Shown here: positions 14,825 through 25,233 of the stretch, piece by piece
Layout of the letters: every line of letters starts with the position of its first letter
Position numbering within the stretch: the first letter of the stretch is position 1
NCBI GenBank assembly: GCA_030141605.1
Contig: JAQGDQ010000213.1
Span: 188,001 to 252,000 of the forward strand
Reading direction: 5' to 3'
Origin: Tubiluchus corallicola
Taxonomy: Eukaryota; Priapulida; Priapulimorpha; Priapulimorphida; Tubiluchidae
DNA: 64,000 nucleotides
The notes under the pieces: generated by a model
The model's database searches: none
Told to the model about the DNA's origin: nothing
The model's input: only the letters and a program-made list of their open reading frames with translations
Made by a program: the position numbers and the translations under genes

Positions 14825-15345
14825 CAAATTCAACTTGGTTATGACTGCAGATTTCAACTGAATTAAGTTTTAATTGCCTTTCTTGCGTGAAGATATTTTC
14901 TGACTTGGAGTCAGTATTCGGCACATTCAAATTTGCGATCTACCAAGTAGACTAACAATGCTCACGAAGTGGGAAATTCCATAAAAAAAACAAGATATAT
15001 TGCTTGCTTGGCGTAATTGAATTTCGGTATGACTGCAGTTTTCAACAGAATTAAGTTTTAAATGCATTTCTTGCGTGAAGATATTTTCTGACTTGGGGTT
15101 AGCGCTCAGCACATTCAACTTTGCGATTTACCAAGCAGACTAACAATGCTCACGAAGTAGGAAATTTCGTCAACAAAACAAGATTCATTGCTTGCTTGCC
15201 GTAAATGAACAATCGCTATAGTTATTTTCTGACCTGAGGTCAGCGCATTCAACTTTTGCGATTTACCAACCAATACTCCCAAGGTGGAAAATTTCGTCAC
15301 AAAACAAGATTGTGAAATGCTTCGGGCATCATTTGTGTCAGATTT
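14825..15345. repeat. Diverged tandem repeat, about 188-bp unit, three copies
   Basis: ATGACTGCAG recurs at 14841 and 15029 (188 bases). GATATTTTCTGACTTGG, TTTGCGATTTACCAA and AACAAGATNNATTGCTTGCTTG blocks recur in the same order. The third copy lacks about 50 bases at its start. The antisense open frames with repeated LRQASN-SCF and ISYFVSIVSLLG words come from this repeat. Confidence 0.8.
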
Positions 15346-16476
15346 ATTTATTGGGCTAGCCAAGGAATTGTTTATGTCCGTATGTACTTCACTAGTAGTT
15401 CTAGTTTGTAACACAGCTATGGGAATATCTTAATTACAACGTCTGGTAATTAAGTCTGTTTCCCACATGAACCAACTTTGTTGCAATGTCACTTTGATCT
15501 TAAGAATGTAACCAGTGCAAATTCCACAGGGCAGTGAGAAACTGTGTGCAAAATTTTTGGAAGTCCAATTTTCACAGCGCGGCTACTATGCTATTTATAT
15601 ATAATTTGTCTCTATGTGATAATCTGACTAAAATGTAAAGGGTTGTCGAGAAAAATGCACGATAACTTTTCAGTTAACTAAATGTATCAATGATCATTTT
15701 ACGAAATATTAAAAAAATTATTATAAATAAATTTTTAGGCTTTTACAGTTCAGTGATATATTAGTAAATGGGAAAACAGTTAATACATTATTATCAAAGT
15801 ACATGCAGGCACTGAAACTATTTTTATGCATGTTTGTTACAAAAGAGTTTCTGTTGAGTTATCCTAGTATAGCTACCCCCTGGGCGGTTTCCGAAGATTA
15901 CTATCGTTTAAGCGTTTTTAAAGCTCTCTGATTGCAATCTTGCTAATCTACAACACAAACGATTTAAAGTAGATTAGAAAGTGCACTTTTACGCAGGTAA
16001 TCAATACCTGTAATCAGTTACAGGTAGATCTTACAACCAGCCACACAAGACTCACCAGCTGGCATTAACCTAGATTGTATGCTTTTGCTTTCGCTACTTT
16101 TGCTTTTTCGCAAGTATATGGTTAATATAATCGAGGAATCAGGTCAAAGAGCCGGTGTAGTATAGAGCTGTTGTCTGTCGCCATCATGAAGTGATAAAAC
16201 TCACGTTTGTCGGACTTTGTATCCGTGTCACCAGCTTTAATTAACTCAAGTGAGCATGAAGCGTCACATTAAAATAATAACAATTATAACGGAATTCAAT
16301 CAATGTATTAAATAAGTGCTTGTTTTACGCGCGATTGGCTGTTAAAAATTCATTTGCTCGTTTGATAAGTTGAAAATGAAAAATAAAATTGGAAACGTAA
16401 ACTGGAAATGATAGACATTTACGATGTCATGCTATTGCTATAAAATTTAATATTTAAGTTATGGTTCATTACTTCC

Positions 16477-16481
<5 letters not shown>

Positions 16482-16509
<28 letters not shown>
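16482..16509. repeat. (TA)n microsatellite
   Basis: About 14 TA units. Confidence 0.95.
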
Positions 16510-16512
<3 letters not shown>

Positions 16513-18117
16513 CTGCTAACTTGCAGTACGGAAATGTATGAGATAGACCCATATTTAAGCTCCTTTAACTTGAATTGCTTCGATGAGACACATACGTACA
16601 TACTGGCTGACATGGATTAATTAGCTCGGAAGGTTCGATGAAAATATCTAATTTTCACTTCCTGTAAGCCAATTTGTGCTTGTTAAGTAATAGTTACCAT
16701 TCCGTAGTGGAAGGCCATGAATATGCTAACAATTCCGGCTGGAAGTTTTAAGTATAGTGTCAGGTTTAGCGAGATGCAGAGTTACAAATGAACAAGTGTC
16801 CAATGTAAAATTCAGCCCACGTACAGTAGTCCATAAATATGTGTACTATCAAAAAACAAATAATCTTAATTTTCTATTAAATTAATTAATGGGTCAATCG
16901 GGAATTGTAAATTTGGCAGTTTGTGGGTTTTTAGGCAGCGGCATGGTTCACACAGGCTAGCCGACATTATATCCAATTCGTCATTTTATCGCTTAAACTT
17001 GATAACATTTTAAGTAGGTTTTCTTAGCGGATTTCAACTCTTTTTCAAGAGGTTGAGTGCACTTGTTCAAGTAAAGAGTTTATTTAAACATACACACCCA
17101 TCAGACCGAGCCCTTGTCTTTGGCCTACATGTGACCAACTGACCCACCGCCGTGTGTGTTGCTCTAGGATGTGGCATTCAACTATGAAAAGATAAGTAGG
17201 GCTAAAAGTGATAGTTGGCAAACCACAGGAATACTCAGAAAGTTTCACTCACCCAAAGCTTGTCCTCCAGCTAGCATGCTGGCGTGAAGATTCTTGCAAG
17301 CTTTTGGAAGCTTTGAAAATTATTCTGTAATGCGTAGATCAAATTTTTCTGAAATAGTTTTCTCATATTAGTGTTTCCTGATTTCATAATAAGGTATATA
17401 ATTACTACACTCGTAAATAAGAGACCTATGTTATTAAACAATAAGTAGCTAACTTAGCTTAAAGCTCTTCAGCCTGTGGTAAGCTATTAACGTCAATTTG
17501 TTTGACTCGCACAACTATTTATTGTCGGACAGCTTACAAAAATGAGACCTATAATAAAATCCAGGTGAACATTAAAATGTTTATATTTTGTTTTAGCATT
17601 CCGATTGCGAACGCTTATGTATTAGCTTTTAAATAAATTAGGCATATTAATGCGATATAAACCACATAATTATAGCTGTGGGCACTGCACTGATTATTCT
17701 AGCGATATCTGAACAAACGAGTTTCCTCCTAATAATTAATTCCATAGTTATTCTAACATAAACACAATGTTGATGAAAATGATATAGTATGATATCATCT
17801 AGTATCATTCCTATCTAAGTAATTTACAATTATAGTTTGTTTTATGGAGTCATAACGAACTGATGACCTAGGAATGATAATGAAGAACAAACAGGTTTAC
17901 GAGCAAATGTTACAGTTTCAAACGGAACAACTATAATACAAGAAATTTAATTACTATATGGCTAATACAGGGTAGTATTGTAGTGAACTACAATTATAAC
18001 GTAGGTAAAGAGTGAAAGCAAATGTAGGGGTATCGTGAATTGGTGCAAGATTTTACACTGTTGCTTTGTCATTATTTTAAAAAAGGGCAACCTATATCAA
18101 GGCTAACAAACATTTAG

Positions 18118-18312
18118 GGACGTGAAGGCAGACAAACGAAGAAGTAACAAAAAGAGAGAGTGTGAGAAAAAGAAAGAAGCAGTAAGGGAGAGAAAAAACA
18201 GAAAGAAGAAAGGCAGAAGAGCGATGGTGGAAGTGAGGCAAAGAAGAGAAGAAAGAGCTGACGTGGAGTGAGAAAAGAGAAAAAAGAATGAAGAATGAAA
18301 AGAAAGGCGAGC
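18118..18312 (+). repeat. Purine-rich (GA-rich) tract
   Basis: About 195 bases, mostly A and G, on the + strand. The Ser/Phe/Leu open frame on the other strand is an artefact. Confidence 0.75.
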
Positions 18313-18391
18313 AGGGAAACGCAAACTACTTAGATGTTATTTCAAAATAAAGTTGTCCGTTGATGCCACGGTTTATTGTATGACTTATTGC

Positions 18392-18399
18392 ATCTCTCT

Positions 18400-18447
<48 letters not shown>

Positions 18448-18460
18448 TCTCTCTCTGTCT
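18392..18460 (+). repeat. (CT)n microsatellite with internal C run
   Basis: About 70 bases of CT with a CCCCCCC interruption, 80 bases downstream of the purine-rich tract. Confidence 0.95.
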
Positions 18461-20007
18461 TTATGAATTTTATGCAAATCTAATTTCCTCTTTTTATTAC
18501 TTTATCTCTGGATATATACAAATCCAACGCTATGGTTAAAAGGTAGAAAAAGCATTCTGTGTCGGTTTTGTAAAACTATTTGATATTTTCTCACAATTTT
18601 GCGCTAAAACAAACAAGTTCAGCTATCATTACCAATGAAATAGAGCGAGCAATTTGATGCAGGTCGGTTACCACAGGTGTGAAGCACGTTTGACAGTCGG
18701 AAAACATGACACGGAATGTACCGCAGCATTGTCACGTTATCTTGATTCTTTAACAGTTAATAACAATTATTAAATTATGTAGTGTTGAGAGACCATGGTA
18801 GCGCTTTATCGAGCACGTTTTTTAGATCAAAACATAACAGTATGACACATTTCGCTATCTAGCATTTAGTCAGTCGTTAAATTTATCACGCTGAGTTTAC
18901 TGTAATCGGCACACATTACCTAAACTGTTTGGGATTCGCCAGTTAAAATCAATTTTTGAGGTGTTAGCGGAATTCTCGTGCAGGAAAGAATGTAACATAC
19001 TGGAACGTGCCTCTCCAAACTGCAAAATTAATGTTATTTGTAACAGATAATGTTTTTGTTCTGTTTTGGTTTTGTTTTGCTTGATTTTTAATCTTGTTAT
19101 TTTCATCTTTGTGTGCATACATTCTGTACATGTTTTATTATTTTCAGTTATTATTTGCCCGAACAAGCAACACAGCAGTGTATATAAGGTATTAATTTTA
19201 ACCCTCTAGGTTAGACTCCTACTAAAAGGCTATAATAGGCAGTCTGACAGTCCCGTAAGTTTAATGGATGATTTTGCTGTACAAACTAGCAAATCCTGCT
19301 CCCCTTATCGGTGTCTTTTATCCAGTGTTTTCCCGAAGTCGACCAAGAATGGCAACGAACCCAAGTCGTGCAGCCTATCGTTTAAAGTAATATAGCAGTA
19401 CGTCCGGTACATTGGCCTTGAAAAATAAATAATCTATCCGCAGTCAGGTGATTAATACAATTTACGTAATTATTTGGAAGTAATAGTGCTCAAGTTCACT
19501 GGAACACCAATTGTGTATCAAAAATTTTGACGTACAAACTGACGTATGTTATTCTAAGCATCTTAGTTCAGTCGCAAAGCTCTAGTTCTTTTCGAATGAC
19601 GAGCAAAAAATTTAGTGCTTTGGGCACAGGGTGTAGTCATTCATCACGTAAAACTGGTCTCTATCCAGCTTTTCAAGGTTTGTGGGTTCAAAAATTACAT
19701 TTTGTACACATTAGACCTGCTGTAACATTACGATCGATTTGTATCAAAATCATAACATGATAGAGTGAGACCACAATAACGCAAGCAGTAACTCTGTGTT
19801 AGTGATGATACTATAATAATATAAACTAATTTATAAAAAATAATAATTCACAGTTGTAAGAGATATAAGAATTCTCTTATTCAAGGGTAAGTCACAGCTT
19901 TGTTTGACTGTTCGGATGGGAGTAATTTAGTTTCCTCCTTGCAGAATGTTAGGCAAACATTCGAGCATCTTCCAGCTCATGAGGATGACTTCAAATTCAA
20001 AATGTGT

Positions 20008-20076
20008 TATACCTCTGTGCTGTAATGGTTAGCATTGTTGCCCAGAAGGCCTTGGATTCGAGTCCCAGTAGGGTGC
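20008..20076 (+). mobile_element. tRNA-like SINE head fragment
   Basis: An A-box-like TGTAATGGTTAGCA is followed 30 bases later by a B-box-like GGATTCGAGTCCC, with AGAAGGCCTTGG before it. This arrangement resembles the tRNA-derived heads of many animal SINEs. The acceptor stem does not pair over its inner half and no normal anticodon loop can be drawn, so it is not a functional tRNA. Confidence 0.5.
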
Positions 20077-20563
20077 AAAAATTGTCGTACTTTCTAATTT
20101 AGTACTGTTTTCGTTTTTACAGGATTTAATTTAGAATGTCTGGCTCAGTCTCGTACAGCTTTTTGTATAGAACGTTTCTTCAACATACTGGCACAGGAAC
20201 TTTTGCGTATTTAATTACGAAGAAGCCTTAATTGAGGATCAAACTAAAGGTTTATTAATGCAGATATAGTGTTTTATTCAGCAAGTACCTGTCGCAACAT
20301 ATGAGTCTCAGTTATTTTAGTGTCTTTCCATGTTTCTAATTGCTTAGGTTATACACATTTCGTGTTCACTTTTCATTCTGTACAAGACTTTTGGAACTGA
20401 TTGAGATATGCGATTCTTTAACCGATGCATTTATAATTATTTCGGATAAATAATCTGCACGTCTGTCTTCAAACTATGGCTACCTACTAATCATAGATCA
20501 GAGCCGATTTCAGGAAGTCTCTAAAGTCTCTAACTTAATAATTATATCTCATTAATTTACATT

Positions 20564-20774
20564 ACCTATCCTATCAAAGAAATTCCACGCCGTGATAATA
20601 CCATTTGCAAAAGCAATAACCTGATAGTTAATTCCTGCATAGTTACTATGTAGTAGAAGTCTATAACAACCTATCCTATCAAAGAAATTCCACGCCGTGA
20701 TAATACCATTTGCAAAAGCAATAACCTGATAATTAATTCCTGCATAGTTACTATGTAGTAGAAGTCTATAACAA
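20564..20774 (+). repeat. Recent 105-bp tandem duplication (two copies)
   Basis: Copy 1 (20564-20668) and copy 2 (20669-20773) differ at only one base that I can see (GATAGTTAATT versus GATAATTAATT). Confidence 0.92.
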
Positions 20775-22399
20775 CCATAGTTAAGTTCATTCTAGGTTCG
20801 CACATGATGTTTTTGCTTTGTAATGAATTTACTCATTTACCATCGCGTTTCCTACGTTTTTGAAATTTTTCTTTGCAAAACCATGTTAACGTCCTCAACC
20901 GTGGTTTGGACAAGGTTGCTTATTTCACGCCTTACATTAACTAATTATCAAAGCACGCCGAAGTTAACTGTTAATGCATTCAAGTGAGCTATATCACAGA
21001 AAATCGTAATCAAATTAAAGGTTACGGTTGTATGTGCTGTAGGCGGGACGAGATAAAATATCTATTAAGGGCAATAAAAAGCCCAACAGCTGCTGAAAAC
21101 TAATAATCTTGACCGACGGCATTCCTTATTTCCTTGTCAACGAGAAAAACCATACATGTTGCTTGACGACCTTGATCTTTTCACTCTTCTCATCTTTTGC
21201 CGCACGCCCGTTTTAGTAACCCATTTTTAGAACTTCAGTATTTTGTCAGTACCAACTCGCACACTTTTGTTTCCACCGTATCAACAGAGCGGATAAAAAA
21301 CGTTTTGTGCCGTGTTGCTAGTACGATCTTCAATAAACTTTTTCTTCGTAAATTGTGATTTCTCGTTACTTGCGTTTGCATTCTATTACTCCCTGTTTGT
21401 ATTGTTTATATATTTTGTACTTTTAAACATTTAATTCGTGATTTTGATGAAGCAGCGCCATTACGATTGCTAGTTCGATGTCTTATTTTTAGTACCAGCC
21501 ATTTTATAACTTTATGCACGACTTTATGCTGTAAATTTGCTAGCAATAAACCATAACTCAACTATAACGTAAAATGTTGGTATTTTTTGCATCCGTAAGA
21601 GAAATTGCATTGTTTCTAATTAACTTATTGTCAAAACAGCAGCCTTTATTCGGTATTTAAAATCATGCCAATTACTAACAGATTTGACTGTGATGAGCCA
21701 TTGTTAGTATAGTTGTTCTTGTCGTTGTTGTTGCCGTTGCCGTCGTTCTCGTTGACGATGTTGTCATTGCTTATGCCACTCTTCAGAACACTGCTACCGC
21801 TATTGTTGCTACTTTTGTTACTTCTACCATTGCCACCATCGCTGCACTGCTGATGGTGGTGGGAGGTGAAAATGATGGTGATTTAAAACTCTGGAACTCA
21901 AAAACTTTTCTTGGATTCGGGCTAGATTTAGATTCTCTATAAATCATTAAGCTTTGCACCTTTGTTTTGTGTTTCACTGATTTCTGTTAGTGCAAAATCA
22001 AAAGCTGCTCAAGTTTTTTAGCCGCAGGGCGTAGTTTGTGCATTGAATGTAAAAATGCTTGCAATTTCAGTGTCTTTGCCCCTAAGGCACAGTTAAGTAA
22101 CAACCGCAATTTAATTAATATCATAAGCTTACTTGATTATAAAAGTATTTGTTTAAATTTAAATTCTAACGGATGTCTTTGATTTGAAAAAGGCACTAAA
22201 TTTGGTTTCATTAATAAAAACAAATTAAAGGCCATTGAAAAGTTTTCCTGACTGTAGTAATTTCTGCTTGATTTTTCAATTTGTTTGTTTTTTAATTATA
22301 TGTCCTTAGCTAATGCAGTTGGTTAGCACTAGTAAACATTTTGAGGACATAAATGGCTTGTAATTTGCACGAAGTCTGCATAATTCTTCTAATTTTAGT
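20775..22399. other. Region upstream of the LRR gene, no exon supported
   Basis: This is where a 5' exon or promoter of the LRR gene would be expected. I see no ATG-plus-donor segment that stands out. AT-rich, with a GTTGTTGCCGTTGCC patch at 21718-21760. Confidence 0.4.
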
Positions 22400-22713
22400 T
22401 AAGTATAAGTATAAGTATAAGTATAAGTATAAGTATAAGTATAAGTATAAGTATAAGTATAAGTATAAGTATAAGTATAAGTATAAGTATAAGTATGTAT
22501 AAGCATAAGTATAAGTATAAGTATAAGTGTAAGTATGTATAAGTATAAGTATAAGTATAAGTATAAGTATGTATAAGTATAAGTATAAGTATAAGTATAA
22601 GTAAGTATAAGCATAAGTATAAGTATAAGTATAAGTATAAGTATAAGTATAAGTATAAGTATAAGTATAAGTATAAGTATAAGTATAAGTATAAGTAAAG
22701 TATAAGTATAAGT
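22400..22713 (+). repeat. (AAGTAT)n hexanucleotide microsatellite next to a 3' splice site
   Basis: About 310 bases of AAGTAT with a few interruptions (AAGTATGT, AAGCAT, AAGTAAGT). It ends about 20 bases before the first LRR exon, leaving only a short pyrimidine tract. Long Thr-Tyr and Leu-Tyr open frames on the opposite strand are by-products. Confidence 0.95.
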
Positions 22714-22734
22714 ACAAATTTCTTATTTTTTCAG

Positions 22735-25233
22735 TTGCTGAAGTTGTGCTTACTGATGTTAATGTTCACTCTGAGTGGTTTGTCCAGTGTCAGTGGTGCT
22801 ACAGAACAATGTGATGGTGGTGGAACGGTTACCGAACCCGCCTGTTATTGTAGTGCAGATGATTTGAGGTGCGACGCTGACTTGGCTTCGCCTCAGAGCA
22901 GCAGTACGGGCTTCAGCCAAACAGATCGTGATGTTTTCATTCAGTACGGTAACTATAGAACTCTTCCCAATATACCAACAAGAACCACCGGGCGATTAGA
23001 CCTTCCCGGTAACAAAATAGAAAACATCCCATCTGGTGCCATCCCAAGCGGTGTGAAAGAAGTGGGACTGCAAGATAATCGGTTACAAGATTTTCCCACA
23101 GATGGCGTGTCGGAACTAAATGACCTAGTTTCACTAGATCTTAACAGAAATGATATAAGAACACTGGATGCTGATACTGTAGTGGGACTGGCATCACTCA
23201 CAGCATTAAATATTCGCAAAAATGGACTAGTTCAGATAGATGATGAAGCTTTCCGCCAATTCAATGGTAACTTGACAGAGCTAGATCTAAGAGGCAATAA
23301 GCTCACTGAGTTAGGGCAGTCGCTTCAGTACTTTCCCAACTTGAAAATTCTGAAACTTGACGATAATCAAGTGCGAAACATAAAAGATGATCTTGGACTA
23401 CTTAATGTGGTAAAACTGAATTCGTTCAGTGCTGAGTACAACCGAATCACCGAGATCGAAAAAGAAACGTTTTGGAGAATGGCCGATAGTTTGAAATACC
23501 TTAGCCTTGCAAATAATCTGATGGCTGACGTTCCCTACATGGGTATCAGATTTCTGCGTTCTTTGGAATCACTGAATCTGGCCTCAAACAAAATAAGTCG
23601 TTTAAACAGCACAAGACCCTTTAAATACGAAAAATTGCGTAAGCTTTACCTCAAAGGAAACCAAATCGCTGACATTCAACCAATTTTCTTTTTTTGGGTT
23701 TCTAATTCTCTGGATTTGTTGGATCTATCTCGCAACAAAATTTCTAAAATTGATGATGAAACATTTGGCTACTTGCCACAACTTGGCTACCTAGACTTGA
23801 GCCATAATGAAATTAATCGTATCCAAGTAGGTTACTTTTCTTTCTTGCAGCGCCTTCGCACACTGAACTTGTCATTTAATCGAATAAAATTTGTCCCTGA
23901 AGATGTATTTATTGGACTAATTAGTGTGGAGAATATCGATTTGTCTCATAACAATGTTTGGGATATTCCAACTCTGGTTTTTCGTGCAGTGAATCCCACC
24001 ATTCGAAAGATTAGCGTGAATAATAATTTTATTTCTGAGATTCCACCTTTTGCTTTCTCCTGTTTGAGACTTGTCCGCTTAGAAGCTCAGTGTAATACCA
24101 TAAAATCGATAGATTTTACTACGTTTGCAAACTCAAAACACCTCGCTTACATTGATTTCTCACACAACGAGATTGAAGATTTGCCTAATCAACTGTTTGA
24201 TGCCACAGGAAACGTCCAGGAGGTGAAATTTAGCTACAACAAATTGAGAGACATACGCCCATCATCCGTGCAAAATATGGGGATCATGCTGAACAACACT
24301 GGTCTCCACCTTTACCTGGATCACAATAGCTTCACAAAGGTTCCAGCTGAGGGACTTCAATCAATTAAAAAACTCGAAGTGATTGACATGTCGAGCAATC
24401 AGATCACAGAGGTTCTAAGGAACGATTTTACTGGCAACACCAACCTACGTTCAATTAACCTGGCTAACAATGACATCAGTGTTCTTGAAGATGGTGCTTT
24501 TAGTGGTCTAACACTAGATATACTAGATTTATCAGGAAATCCAACAATAAAAGATATTTTATCAGCCGAAACGCTTTCGGGATCTATAGTTCACAAACTT
24601 GTTCTCAGCGACAATGAACTTATATCTCTTCCAGTTTTAGATCTCAGCAGTATGGAGACTAAGTCACTACATTTACCTGGTAACGAGCTGACATCACTTG
24701 ATGTAGGATTACTGCATGCTGGTGTAGAAGAACTAAATTTGGCTTATAACCTTTTCCGTGAAATTCCAAATTATCTTTGGCCATCTGTGCCGAATCTCAG
24801 GCGTCTCGACCTGTCAGGTAATCCCGTAACTGAAATTACTCCTAACAGCTTTGTCGGGCTTGACAACCTGGAAGAACTGTTATTAAATGATTTATCTTCA
24901 CTCGATACATTTCAATCAAACTCTTTGTCAAATCTGGCAAACTTAAAACGCTTTGAACTTCATGGGTCAATGGGGGAGGGACTTTCAGATGTGGGCAACA
25001 GTGGCATTTGTGACCTCGACTTTGTTGAACACATAAAAGTGCAGATGACTTCAACCTCGTTTGACGAACTTTGCCCCAGCAGCGAGTTACCAAGACTGAC
25101 AAGTTTGCACATCAGTGGACGAGGAATCCGGTCTGTTTTATACGTGCCCCCTTTTTGGGCAGAAACGGCCCACGAGAAAACCGCTGATGGTCGTGGACAA
25201 CAAGTAAAGAAGTATGGAATAACAGAAACACAG
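22735..25233 (+). CDS. Exon 1 (first visible) of the LRR gene: leader, N-cap and about 28 LRRs
   Basis: The exon is a single 833-codon open frame. It runs from a strong acceptor to the donor ACACAG|GTACAC, nine bases before the in-frame TAA. Repeat cores read SLDLNRNDI, ELDLRGNKL, YLDLSHNEI, TLNLSFNRI, RLDLSGNPV and similar. No intron interrupts this long LRR array, unlike vertebrate genes with one LRR per exon. Confidence 0.88.

Larger units (their letters stand above)
15415..20000. other. Gene-free stretch with short microsatellites
   Basis: No exon supported. Contains a (TA)n run at 16482-16509 and a purine-rich and CT-rich tract pair (listed separately). Confidence 0.5.

Noticed and set aside
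20008-20076. Functional tRNA gene
   Set aside because: Inner acceptor-stem pairs mismatch and no 7-base anticodon loop is possible; kept only as a SINE-like fragment.
22310-22717. 135-residue Thr-Tyr/Leu-Tyr minus-strand frame
   Set aside because: Translation of the (AAGTAT)n repeat.
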